Positions 1 to 8,800 of a DNA stretch of 64,000 bases are shown in pieces. The DNA comes from Rickettsia typhi (GTDB lineage: Bacteria; Pseudomonadota; Alphaproteobacteria; Rickettsiales; Deianiraeaceae). Location: contig CAMDIK010000005.1 in NCBI GenBank assembly GCA_945898725.1, positions 23,577-87,576 on the forward strand, written 5' to 3'. Every line of letters begins with the position of its first letter. Within the stretch, counting starts at the first letter, position 1. Position numbers and translations under genes: made by a program. Under the pieces are notes generated by a model, which saw nothing but the letters and a program-made list of their open reading frames with translations, made no database searches and had not been told where the DNA came from.

Positions 1-1572
1 AATGGGCACATGCGAAGCAAGAATGAGAATTTTATTTCTCGAATATGTATCAATAACGCTAACAATTTTGGAAATATTGCTGCTATCAAGCCCATTCGTA
101 GGCTCGTCTAAAACTATAACCTGCGAAGCCTTATTTAGCAAACAAGATGCAAGTGAAATTCGCCGCTTTTCCCCGCCAGATAGGCTAAAATCCCCCACTT
201 GATCTTCCAATCTAGTAATTAAATAATCCAATCCAAGATCAACTAAAATTTGCTTTATTTCGTCTAAACTGGCGCTATTTCCACACTCTAAATTTTCCCG
301 CAAAGTTCGATGCAATATCACAGAATCTTGTAGGCAATATGTAATTTTTGCACGAATTTCACGGTAATTTATGCCATTTATATCAGCATCTCCAATGCTA
401 ATTGCGCCCGCAGGTGCATCATTAAACTTTAGCAAAGTGTCAAAAAAAGTACTCTTTCCAGAGCCGGATTTACTATTAAATACCACAACGTCGCCTGCAT
501 TCGCAATGAAATCTGGAATTTTAATCACCCCTGCGGAAATTGAAATTTCCAAGTTTGAGACGCAAATTTTTGAGCAATCAGCAGATTTTCCATCAATAAT
601 ATCTTTTTCTTCCATTAAATTATCACTAATCTCGTAAATTGCACGCATAATTTTATTCAAATTTGCAAAATCTGCACCATGCTCAGAAACCCCACCAAGC
701 CCAACTGCAATCATCACAGCATAAATAATAAAAGCCGTCATGTCTCCGCCAGACATTTTCCCTAGATTTACCTCGCGAAAACCATAAAACATCGCAACAG
801 CTATAGCAATTATAACAATAAAAATGCACATAGAGATGAAGCAAGATCTCACCACTAAACGCCGCTTTTCCATTGCAAAAATTTCAGTATTTTTCGCCTG
901 AAGGTATGAATATTCCAAGTCTTCGCTTATATCTGCTTTAATTTTTTTCAGGTATAAAACCGTATCAAATATGCGTTTTTCATAGGCATCAATAGCTTTT
1001 TGCATAACAACCCTGCCTTTTTTGACTTTTTTTCCAAAGAAAAACAAGGGGAACATCATGCTGGCAATTATGCCAATAATCACGCTACTTAAAAATGGGG
1101 AAATGTAAAATATTATTCCAAGCCCACCAATTAAGGTCACGGAACTGCGAATTAGAAAGGGAAATGAAGTTCCTATAATCGTCCTTGCTTGACGAAAATC
1201 CCCTGAAAGTATTGATAAAATCTTATCACGCCCGATGGAATTCACCGCGCCAATTTTGGAATGTAAAATTTTCGCATACACGTTCAAGCGAAGATTTTGG
1301 CAAAATTTTTCAGCAATCACGTTCATGCAAAAGCCCCGAAGAAATGCAAAAATGCACATTAATACGGCAATTCCTATAAAAAACCAAATACCTCGTAGCA
1401 ATTTTTCACCATCTCCACCAACCCCGCTGTCAACAATATTTCTTATAGCGCCCCCGAATGATAAAACTATAATTGACGTTAAAATTGTTGAAAAAATTCC
1501 TATAAAAAACGTTCGCGCATCAGCTTGAATGATGCCTTTTACAATGCTTCTGGTGTATTTTTTATCTCTCAT
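1..1572 (-). CDS. ABC transporter, fused permease-ATPase (C-terminus cut by window edge)
   Basis: An open frame runs from an ATG at 1572 off the left edge, giving 524 residues without a stop. Residues 1 to about 330 are hydrophobic and look like the six-helix exporter membrane domain. The ATPase domain follows, with a Walker A at about 367-375 (SKSGSGKST), a Q-loop, the signature LSGGEKRR, Walker B ending LDEPTNGLD, and an H-loop ASH. The first Walker A glycine is a serine here. The order membrane domain then ATPase is that of homodimeric exporters such as MsbA. The substrate cannot be read from sequence. It is divergent from the cysteine desulfurase gene at 1632. Confidence 0.88.
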   Translation of the reverse strand, partial: MRDKKYTRSIVKGIIQADARTFFIGIFSTILTSIIVLSFGGAIRNIVDSGVGGDGEKLLRGIWFFIGIAVLMCIFAFLRGFCMNVIAEKFCQNLRLNVYAKILHSKIGAVNSIGRDKILSILSGDFRQARTIIGTSFPFLIRSSVTLIGGLGIIFYISPFLSSVIIGIIASMMFPLFFFGKKVKKGRVVMQKAIDAYEKRIFDTVLYLKKIKADISEDLEYSYLQAKNTEIFAMEKRRLVVRSCFISMCIFIVIIAIAVAMFYGFREVNLGKMSGGDMTAFIIYAVMIAVGLGGVSEHGADFANLNKIMRAIYEISDNLMEEKDIIDGKSADCSKICVSNLEISISAGVIKIPDFIANAGDVVVFNSKSGSGKSTFFDTLLKFNDAPAGAISIGDADINGINYREIRAKITYCLQDSVILHRTLRENLECGNSASLDEIKQILVDLGLDYLITRLEDQVGDFSLSGGEKRRISLASCLLNKASQVIVLDEPTNGLDSSNISKIVSVIDTYSRNKILILASHVPI

Positions 1573-1631
1573 ATTTTATTCTTGATTAATGTAACTACAG
1601 CAGTATATATCTAAAAAAGCAATAGTCAACA

Positions 1632-2717
1632 ATGAAAAATATATATTTAGATTACAATTCCACAACCCCAATATTGCCTGAAATATTAGCAGAAATGCAG
1701 GAATATTTCGCATTTTCCAAGCCTTTAAATGCTTCTTCAAGTCATTTTTATGGTCAAAATGCGCGTAATTTACTGGAAAAATCGCGTAATTCCATCTTGC
1801 AAAATGTTATGGGTAGCGCCTGGGGTGAGTATAACTTAATTTTTACCTCTTCGGGCAGCGAAAGCAATAATACGGTAATTAATAGCTTTAAAAACTCTAA
1901 AATTCTCTACTCAAACCTTGAGCATAGTTCAATTTCCAAGCCGGCAGAAAATACAGAAAATGCAACCAAGATTTACTCCAATTCAAGCGGCATAATTTTC
2001 CCGGAAAACCTGGTAAAAATGATTAAAAATATACAACCTGAACTAGTTTCAATTGCGTATGCAAATAATGAGACAGGGGTTATACAAAATTTAGCAGAAA
2101 TTGCGAAAATATGCAGTAATTACGGGGTAAAACTACATACTGACGCCTGCCAGGCTTTGGGGAAAATTTCCTGCAACTTTCACGAAATAAAACCCGACTT
2201 AATTACAATTTCCAGTCATAAAATTTACGGACCAATCGGCGCTTCTGCTGTAATATACAAGAAAAATTGCAAAATTTTACCAATTATTCTGGGTGGAAGC
2301 CAGGAATTTGGAGCCCGTGCCGGAACGGAAAATCTCTACGCAATATACGGGTTTTCACTAGCATGCGAAATGTGTGAAAAATTTGTGGAAAAATACACCG
2401 AAATTCAACCACTACGCGATAAAATAGACGCGCGCGCCACCGAACTTGGGCACCTGGTATTGTGCAAATCGGCGGCAAGAATACCCAACACAACAATGAT
2501 CGCAAAAGCAAACTGCAACTCCTCTGCGGAAATTATGCGCCTGGATTTACTGGGGTTTTCCGCATCCAGCGGCTCTGCATGCTCTTCCGGGCTGCACGAA
2601 GAATCGAAAATTATCGCAAATTTGCAACTATCAGGCGAATATAGCGCCACCACTAGATTCAGCCTTGGAATTCACACGCGCGAAGATGAAATTAATGCAC
2701 TACTCCAGGTTTTTTAA
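1632..2717 (+). CDS. cysteine desulfurase (NifS/IscS family)
   Basis: This PLP-dependent class V aminotransferase family takes sulfur from cysteine to feed Fe-S cluster and thiolated tRNA synthesis. The 361 residues show the N-terminal pattern YLDYNSTTP, the PLP-lysine motif SSHKIYGP with Lys about 197, the GARAGTEN motif, and the catalytic loop SSGSACSSG with Cys about 317. It is somewhat shorter than typical IscS (about 400). It is not next to iscU here (iscU is at 12736), so the isc operon is broken up. Its end overlaps the convergent HAD gene by 4 bp. Which desulfurase subtype it is (IscS or NifS-like) is not settled. Confidence 0.92.
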   Translation: MKNIYLDYNSTTPILPEILAEMQEYFAFSKPLNASSSHFYGQNARNLLEKSRNSILQNVMGSAWGEYNLIFTSSGSESNNTVINSFKNSKILYSNLEHSSISKPAENTENATKIYSNSSGIIFPENLVKMIKNIQPELVSIAYANNETGVIQNLAEIAKICSNYGVKLHTDACQALGKISCNFHEIKPDLITISSHKIYGPIGASAVIYKKNCKILPIILGGSQEFGARAGTENLYAIYGFSLACEMCEKFVEKYTEIQPLRDKIDARATELGHLVLCKSAARIPNTTMIAKANCNSSAEIMRLDLLGFSASSGSACSSGLHEESKIIANLQLSGEYSATTRFSLGIHTREDEINALLQVF

Positions 2718-3547
2718 AGAATTTTATCAATTTCGTGCTTGAATTCGTCCATATTTTTCACGTAAATTTCACTGCCGGCTTCAACTTTTTTACTATACCT
2801 ATTCACGCCAAAACCGATAAATTTATATGCCTGCCCCGCATTCCAAACCTCCAAATCATTCTCACCATCGCCGATGTGAATGACTTTTCCTTTGACCATT
2901 CCCTGCTGTTTTAGAAATTTTATCACATCGCTTTTCTTTTCAGAAATCGGAGTTTTTAAATCTAAATTCTCACAATTTGTGTATCTGTATTTATCAAACA
3001 AAACCTTCTTCAATTCTTTGCCAGAAAAATCTTTAAAATATCCCGAATAAATATCGCTTTTCTCAATGCCAAATTGCCTTGCAAAATCTGGGATTATTGC
3101 ACAGCCAAAGGTTCCACCACCAATTATCAAAACCTGGTTGCCTCGAGATTTTAGCTTAAGAATTATATCTTTTAAGTCTGTTGTTTGAACTTTTGTCAAC
3201 TCAGAAATAGCATAATCTACATCTTTTTGCTGAACTTTTATATGGAATGTATCATTCAACCTCTTCATAAATTCATTTATACCTTCAGGCGAGTTTGCAA
3301 TGTGAATATTTTTTGAGACCCAATTTTCAACAACATTTCTCTTGTAGCCACTGCCTTTAAAGGCGCTTTCATAAAACATGTCAATATAGCTGCGGTGCTT
3401 TTTTCCAACGATATTTTCACCAATATTAGCTGGCTTTGTATTATACATCGTTGCGTCAAAGTCGAAGATGAATGTTAGCGGTTCTTTTGGGTGGGTGTGT
3501 TTTATGCAGCCAATCAAACAAACTAATGCAATCAGTAATAATCTCAT
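2714..3547 (-). CDS. HAD-superfamily phosphatase with lipoprotein signal
   Basis: The chosen ATG at 3547 starts a short basic n-region, a hydrophobic stretch and a lipobox LIGC with Cys14, so the protein is predicted to be lipid-anchored outside the inner membrane. HAD motif I is DFDAT (Asp29, Asp31). Motif III/IV is GDGENDLEVW near the C-terminus, as in SerB-like phosphatases. A longer reading frame starting at 3613 would run into the gap gene and lose the signal peptide, so it is rejected. The 277-residue protein is predicted to hydrolyse a phosphate ester, substrate unknown. Most HAD phosphatases are cytosolic, so the export signal is unusual. Confidence 0.8.
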   Translation of the reverse strand: MRLLLIALVCLIGCIKHTHPKEPLTFIFDFDATMYNTKPANIGENIVGKKHRSYIDMFYESAFKGSGYKRNVVENWVSKNIHIANSPEGINEFMKRLNDTFHIKVQQKDVDYAISELTKVQTTDLKDIILKLKSRGNQVLIIGGGTFGCAIIPDFARQFGIEKSDIYSGYFKDFSGKELKKVLFDKYRYTNCENLDLKTPISEKKSDVIKFLKQQGMVKGKVIHIGDGENDLEVWNAGQAYKFIGFGVNRYSKKVEAGSEIYVKNMDEFKHEIDKIL

Positions 3548-3561
3548 ATCAAAATAAAATG

Positions 3562-4557
3562 CTAGTGTGATAATTTTTGAGCCAAGTCCAGCATGCGATT
3601 TGAAAAACCCCACTCGTTGTCATACCAGGAAAGAACGCGCACGCAAGATCCGCTAACCACTTTTGTTTCGGCTAAATCTACTATACTGCTGAATGGAGAT
3701 TTGATAAAATCGCAGGAAACTAAAGGCTTTTCCTCGCAAGCAAGCACCCCTGACATCTCGCCACTTGCCGCATCAATAAAGGCATTATTCACCTCGTCAA
3801 TTGTGGTATTTTTTGCAAGATTTACAACCAAATCAACAACGGAAACATTGGGAGTTGGAACGCGTATTGCCGCGCCGTCAAGCTTTCCTTCAAGATTTGG
3901 CAACACAAGAGATAAAGCTTTTGCAGCGCCGGTTGAAGTTGGAACCATAGACAAAGCCGCCGCCCTTGCCCTTCTCAAATCCTTATGCGCTGCATCAAGA
4001 ATGTTCTGATCACCGGTGTAAGAATGCACGGTTGTCATAAAACCGCTAACAATTCCGTACTTTTTATCCAAAATTTTCGCAATTGGCGCAAGGCAATTCG
4101 TGGTGCAAGAGCCGATGGAAAAAATTTCAGGACTAGATTGCAAGAGCTCTTCATTCACGCCGCATACGATAGTTGGAACATTTTTCTCCTTGGCAGGAGC
4201 GGAAATCATTACGTATTTCGCACCAGATTTCAAATGCAACCCAGCAGATTCCCGTGAAGTAAACGCACCAGTGCACTCCATCACCATGTCAATGTTGCTC
4301 CAGGATATATTTTCAACCTTTCTTTCAGATATAAAATTAATAATTTTATCATTAATTGCAACAGTTTTATCATTGATAATTGAAATTTTAGCATTCAATT
4401 TACCAAAAATTGAATCATATTGCAATAAATGCAGAGAATCTTGAATGTTAGAAGTGGAATTTACGGTCAAAATGTCCAAGCCATCTCTGGGATTTTCAAT
4501 TATTGAGCGTAAAATTGTTCTACCTATTCTTCCAAATCCATTTATTGCAATTTTCAT
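3562..4557 (-). CDS. gap: glyceraldehyde-3-phosphate dehydrogenase
   Basis: It interconverts glyceraldehyde 3-phosphate and 1,3-bisphosphoglycerate. The start at 4557 gives the canonical N-terminus MKIAINGFGRIGRT. The catalytic Cys151 lies in SCTTNCLAP and the paired histidine in TTVHSYTG (about 178). Length 331 is normal. The position after beta-strand 2, where NAD-specific enzymes have Asp in a VND motif, is Ser34 (VNST). NADP-using GapB-type enzymes also lack that Asp, so an NADP or gluconeogenic role is possible. It lies 13 bp downstream of the trigger factor gene on the same strand and upstream of the HAD gene. Confidence 0.93.
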   Translation of the reverse strand: MKIAINGFGRIGRTILRSIIENPRDGLDILTVNSTSNIQDSLHLLQYDSIFGKLNAKISIINDKTVAINDKIINFISERKVENISWSNIDMVMECTGAFTSRESAGLHLKSGAKYVMISAPAKEKNVPTIVCGVNEELLQSSPEIFSIGSCTTNCLAPIAKILDKKYGIVSGFMTTVHSYTGDQNILDAAHKDLRRARAAALSMVPTSTGAAKALSLVLPNLEGKLDGAAIRVPTPNVSVVDLVVNLAKNTTIDEVNNAFIDAASGEMSGVLACEEKPLVSCDFIKSPFSSIVDLAETKVVSGSCVRVLSWYDNEWGFSNRMLDLAQKLSH

Positions 4558-4570
4558 ATCACAAAAATAA

Positions 4571-5902
4571 CTATCTATCAAGTTTAGCGTACAATTTTTC
4601 TAACTCACCTTGTAGCTTTTCAGAGTCAATTTTATACTTACTAACATTAACCCTTGCAAGCATCACATCAAAAGCAGCCCATTCATGCGCCACGGCATAA
4701 ATATAATTCTTGATCTGCTCATTGGATTCCATATTTTTCTTATATTCATCTGGGGACTGTTGAGAATTATAAGCCTCTTCCGCTATAATTTTATCAATAT
4801 CTTCAGGCTTGGCTTGAATTTTTTCACGCGAAATAAAATCACGATATATATATGTCATACATATATTTTGCAAAGCTTTTAGAGATAAATCTTTAGCGCT
4901 CATATTTTTTATACTTGTGTCATCCTTTGCATTTGCCTGAATTTCCGCAAGTCTCTTAATCTCAGATTCCAAAAAAACCTCAGGAACCTTGAAATCTGCG
5001 TATTTCTTGCGAATTTCAGCATCCAACATTACCTTTGTAAGCCTTCTAATTGCCGAATTATTTCCGCCAAGCATCATATCACGAATATTTTGTGTCAATA
5101 AATCAACACTTTCAAAACCTAGCTTCTTTGCCAAATCATCATTCATTTCGCTTTTGACTTTTTCTCGAATTAACTGTAATTTTACATCAAATTCAATGTC
5201 TTGATCTGCAAAATCCTTAAAATTATAATCCTTTGGAAATCTAACAGTAATAGTTCTAGAATCTCCCACTTTCATCCCTATTAACTGATCCTCAAAACCA
5301 GGTACAAAAGCCTTAGAGCCTATTTCCAGGGAATATTTATTAGCAGTTGCCGATTGAACAACTTCGCCATTCTTCCTTCCAACAAAATCTATCACAGAAA
5401 TATGTCCATTTTGCAGCAATTCATTAGGATTTTCCACAGGTTCAGACTCGCCCATGCTAGAGGTAGCGCCTTGCAAATATTTAGTTACCTCGGCATCATT
5501 TATAACCACTTCAGGAACTTCAAACTTGATTTTTCCTAGTTGAATTTCCGGAACTTTTGGATGAGTATATATATTAAAACGAATTGCAATCGATTGTTTT
5601 GTATAGGTTTCGATTGGGGAAAACTCGTCTACGTGAGCTAAATTTTGCCCTATCTCCGCATCCTCGGAAATTTTTGCAAACACCTTACGAAATAAATCAT
5701 CCGCCACCATATCTAAAACCTTGTGAGAGTACTTTTTATCAACAATGTCAATTGGAACCGCGCCTTTTTTAAACCCCTCAACGGTAGTATTTTTGGCAAC
5801 TTTGGCAATCAATTCATTATACTTTGGCAGTATAAAATCCTCGCCAACTTTCACTTCATACGATTTTAAACAATCTTTTTCTTTTACAACTTTCACCTTC
5901 AC
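4571..5902 (-). CDS. tig: trigger factor, ribosome-associated chaperone
   Basis: This is the ribosome-bound folding chaperone and peptidyl-prolyl isomerase that meets nascent chains. The 443-residue length is typical. The N-terminal ribosome-binding signature appears as GFKKGAVP (usual GFRxGKxP). A central FKBP-like domain is visible around 155-240 (VIDFVGRKNGE, then FVPGFEDQLIGMKVGDSR), followed by a helical C-terminal substrate cradle. The start is GTG at 5902, preceded by AAGG 7 nt upstream. It heads a run with gap and the HAD gene, and a tRNA-Leu lies just upstream on the same strand. Confidence 0.95.
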   Translation of the reverse strand: MKVKVVKEKDCLKSYEVKVGEDFILPKYNELIAKVAKNTTVEGFKKGAVPIDIVDKKYSHKVLDMVADDLFRKVFAKISEDAEIGQNLAHVDEFSPIETYTKQSIAIRFNIYTHPKVPEIQLGKIKFEVPEVVINDAEVTKYLQGATSSMGESEPVENPNELLQNGHISVIDFVGRKNGEVVQSATANKYSLEIGSKAFVPGFEDQLIGMKVGDSRTITVRFPKDYNFKDFADQDIEFDVKLQLIREKVKSEMNDDLAKKLGFESVDLLTQNIRDMMLGGNNSAIRRLTKVMLDAEIRKKYADFKVPEVFLESEIKRLAEIQANAKDDTSIKNMSAKDLSLKALQNICMTYIYRDFISREKIQAKPEDIDKIIAEEAYNSQQSPDEYKKNMESNEQIKNYIYAVAHEWAAFDVMLARVNVSKYKIDSEKLQGELEKLYAKLDR

Positions 5903-5927
5903 AGTAGTACCTTACAAATAAAACAAG

Positions 5928-6008
5928 TACGGATGGAGGGACTTGAACCCCCACAGCTTTCGCCGCTAGGACCTAAACCTAGTGTGTCTACCATTTCACC
6001 ACATCCGC
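5928..6008 (-). tRNA. tRNA-Leu (anticodon UAG)
   Basis: The reverse complement folds as a cloverleaf. The 7-bp acceptor is GCGGATG with CATCCGT (a terminal G-U pair), the anticodon stem is CTAGG/CCTAG with loop TTTAGGT, and the T-arm contains TTCAAGT. The extended variable arm fits leucine. CCA is not encoded. Confidence 0.93.
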
Positions 6009-6033
6009 TTACTTCTTTATTTAATAAAATAAC

Positions 6034-6062
6034 TTGACTAAAAGTAAAGTCTTTTTTATAAA
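6034..6062 (+). promoter_or_regulatory. sigma70-like promoter upstream of priA
   Basis: TTGACT at 6034-6039 and TATAAA at 6057-6062 are separated by exactly 17 bp. If real, transcription starts near 6069. That makes the TTG at 6034 part of the -35 box rather than a start codon. Confidence 0.55.
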
Positions 6063-8103
6063 AAAAATACATTTTTATAAAAATATTAGTATCGACGGGC
6101 AAAATTCAATAAAAAAATTATACCAAATCCTGGTTTCAGCACCCCTGGACAAGCCATTAATCTACTTTTCGAATGACGAAATTGCACCCGGAAGCTTGGT
6201 TTTGGTGCCAATTCAGTCGCGCAAAATATACGGAATTGTCAAGGAATTAATAACCCACGAAGAATTGGTAAAAGATGGGATGAATATCAATAAAATCAAG
6301 GGAATATTGGAAAATTTTGGCAGTATCTGCGATGAGAAATTTATCGAATATATATATCAAATTGCATCTTACAATATGCAAAAACTTGGTGATGTTGTGG
6401 GAATGGTGACGTCAAGTTTGTCTATAATATCTGAAAAAAGCCGAGTAAAACCCCCGGAAAATGCTTTAATTTGCCAAAAAGATATAACGTTATCTGACTT
6501 ACAACAAAAAATTGCGGATGAAATATGCAAAGAAAGCGGAAAATTTTACGTCTCCCTGCTAGACGGGGTGACGGGTGGGGGTAAAACCGCAGTATTTCTT
6601 AAAGTTGCCCAGAATATTTTAAGCCTAAACCCAGAATCGCAGGTGCTTGTGTGCCTTCCGGAAATCTCACTTACCCCGCAAACACAGGCATTTTTTGCAA
6701 ATATTTTAGGCTTTCATCCAACAGTTTGGCACTCTTCAATTTCAAAAGCTCAAAAGAAAATTTCACTGAAAAAAATACTAAACAAAGAGGCAAGAGTGAT
6801 AATTGGCACAAGATCTAGCATACTTTTGCCATTTGCGAATTTAAAGCTAATTATAATAGATGAAGAGCATGATTCATCATACAAACAGAGTGAAAATGTG
6901 ATATATTCAGGCAGAGATATGGCAATAATGCGCGCAAAAATCTGGAATATACCAATAATATTGTCATCGGCAACCCCTTCCGTGGAAACTCATTATAATG
7001 CAATTCAGGGAAAATACAATAGATATAACCTAAATCAGCGCTTTTCCAAGGTGGAAATGCCGGAAATTAAACTTATTGACATGGCAGATAAAGCGTATAA
7101 AGCTCAAACGGGAAAGTCAATATCGCCAAAGGTGATTGAAATTGCAAAAACATATATCGAATCAGGGGGGCAGGTGTTATTTTTCCTGAATCGACGCGGG
7201 TTTTCTACCTCAATAATTTGTGGATCTTGCCGCAGTTTTGTGGAATGCGTAAATTGCTCCGTAAATATGGCTTATCACAAAAGTAAAAATTTGCTAATTT
7301 GCCATTATTGCGGTTATTATTCAGGAATTCAGCCCGAATGCAAAAAATGCAATGAAGTTGATAAATGGGTGAAAATTGGCTTCGGGGTTGAGAAGGTTAG
7401 CGAAGAATTGGGCGAATACTTTCCAGATACAGTGCAGCATATTTTCAGCAGTGACAACATCGATAAAGGCAATATGAATGAAGTAATTGACGACATTACC
7501 AGTGGAAAAACCCAGATTATTATTGGAACCCAAATGATTTCCAAGGGGTATAATTTTCCCAAATTAAAGTGCGTTGTTATAGTTGACACGGACACCGGGC
7601 ACCTAGATGGGGATTTCCGAATATACGAAAAAACATATCAAACTATCACGCAAGTTGCTGGTAGGGCTGGAAGATTTGACGAAAGGGGGTTAGTGTTAAT
7701 TCAAACATTTCAGGTCAACAACCCGGCAATTTTATCAATAATTCAAGACAACAAAGAGGCTTTTTATAAATCAGAATTAGCCCGAAGAGATTCAAAATAT
7801 AGTCAATTACCCCCAATTACTAGACAAATTGCAATAATTATTGCATCGGAAGAAGATTCTGATGCGCGGACTAGCGCTAATGAAATGGGAAAATATCTAG
7901 CAAGCAGCCTGGGAAATTTAGTCAAAATATTTGGACCAGCCCCAAGTTTGGTAAAAAGAGTTAACAAACAATATAGATACCGGTTGATAATATCCACTGC
8001 AAAGAATGCACAAATTATGAACCAAATACGAGAATTGGTTATTGCATTTAAGGCGGTAAAATCAATTGTAAAGATTGACGTAGATCCGAAAAATTTTCTC
8101 TAA
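6034..8103 (+). CDS. priA: primosomal replication helicase PriA
   Basis: PriA restarts stalled replication forks. Helicase motifs are clear: Walker A GVTGGGKT (usual GVTGSGKT), the DEEH box IIDEEHDSSYKQ, LSSATPS, and NRRGFS. A cysteine-rich zinc region (several CxxC pairs between about 393 and 450) lies inside the helicase domain, and GTQMISKGYNFP and QVAGRAGR lie downstream. The frame is open from TTG 6034, but that codon sits in a likely -35 box. Homologues begin close to the segment LYQILVSAPL. No ATG or GTG exists between, so the real start may be a rare codon such as ATA at 6109 or ATT at 6085. It may be as short as 664 residues. Confidence 0.93.
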   Translation: MTKSKVFFIKKIHFYKNISIDGQNSIKKLYQILVSAPLDKPLIYFSNDEIAPGSLVLVPIQSRKIYGIVKELITHEELVKDGMNINKIKGILENFGSICDEKFIEYIYQIASYNMQKLGDVVGMVTSSLSIISEKSRVKPPENALICQKDITLSDLQQKIADEICKESGKFYVSLLDGVTGGGKTAVFLKVAQNILSLNPESQVLVCLPEISLTPQTQAFFANILGFHPTVWHSSISKAQKKISLKKILNKEARVIIGTRSSILLPFANLKLIIIDEEHDSSYKQSENVIYSGRDMAIMRAKIWNIPIILSSATPSVETHYNAIQGKYNRYNLNQRFSKVEMPEIKLIDMADKAYKAQTGKSISPKVIEIAKTYIESGGQVLFFLNRRGFSTSIICGSCRSFVECVNCSVNMAYHKSKNLLICHYCGYYSGIQPECKKCNEVDKWVKIGFGVEKVSEELGEYFPDTVQHIFSSDNIDKGNMNEVIDDITSGKTQIIIGTQMISKGYNFPKLKCVVIVDTDTGHLDGDFRIYEKTYQTITQVAGRAGRFDERGLVLIQTFQVNNPAILSIIQDNKEAFYKSELARRDSKYSQLPPITRQIAIIIASEEDSDARTSANEMGKYLASSLGNLVKIFGPAPSLVKRVNKQYRYRLIISTAKNAQIMNQIRELVIAFKAVKSIVKIDVDPKNFL

Positions 8104-8112
8104 AATACTAAA

Positions 8113-8727
8113 CTATTTAGCTGTGGTTGTTGAATCTGCAAATGCCGCATGATCAAAATTCACCCCCAAAAGTCCATCAGTAATTCTTTTTACAGTAGCT
8201 TGATCCACGCCAGCGTCACCAAGCTTTTGATACATAGTAACAGAGCTTCTCAAAACTTCACTAACTTTTTCGCTATCCATAACCATCCTTACGTACATTA
8301 CCCCCGAATTTGGATCTTGCCAAATATCAGTAACCCTTGCACCAAAAACAGATCCCTCAACAATATTCTTTGTAACTGTAGAGAATTTTTTCTGAACTTC
8401 ATCGGATTTAGTAGTAACCGCCTTGTCTTTTTGACCAGTTGTGGTTGCGTTAGAGGTTCCAAGAGCGGAATCTTCAACGATTTTATTCACTTTTGTCTCA
8501 ATTTGCCCACGCAAATCACTTATTGCCGAAGCTTTCGCCTGCTCAATCTGCAATTTTATACCCATGTGAGACATGTCAGATATACCAACAGATGCAATTT
8601 CTTTAGGGCTTTTTGACACCGAATATGCATCAAAAATCCAAGATGGACCGCCAATTTTATCTAAAGCGCCCTTGCCTGCGCATGCAATTAGCAAAAAAAC
8701 TACAGAGTATTTAACAAATTTTTGCAT
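8113..8727 (-). CDS. LPP20-family lipoprotein
   Basis: The 204-residue protein starts at ATG 8727 with a signal peptide ending in a lipobox LIAC (Cys16). After it come a WIFDAYSV segment and a region resembling the LPP20 lipoprotein domain (ASVGISDMS, then a long helix-like stretch with QIEQAKASAISDLRGQIETKV). The function is not known; the family includes outer-membrane lipoproteins and motility-linked proteins. A strong promoter with an inverted repeat lies just upstream (8751-8778). An upstream start at 8778 would place the signal sequence internally and would overlap the promoter. Confidence 0.75.
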   Translation of the reverse strand: MQKFVKYSVVFLLIACAGKGALDKIGGPSWIFDAYSVSKSPKEIASVGISDMSHMGIKLQIEQAKASAISDLRGQIETKVNKIVEDSALGTSNATTTGQKDKAVTTKSDEVQKKFSTVTKNIVEGSVFGARVTDIWQDPNSGVMYVRMVMDSEKVSEVLRSSVTMYQKLGDAGVDQATVKRITDGLLGVNFDHAAFADSTTTAK

Positions 8728-8750
8728 ACTAATATATATATACCGCTCTA

Positions 8751-8778
8751 ATAATAGAGCGCAACACTTAATTGTCAA
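8751..8778 (-). promoter_or_regulatory. promoter of the LPP20-like gene, overlapped by a palindrome
   Basis: On the minus strand TTGACA (8778-8773) and TATTAT (8756-8751) are 16 bp apart. A perfect 7-bp inverted repeat, CGCTCTA/TAGAGCG with a 4-nt centre (8744-8761), covers the -10 box. It may be an operator or a leader hairpin. Confidence 0.6.
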
Positions 8779-8800
8779 GAAAATAATTCAGTAAAAATTC

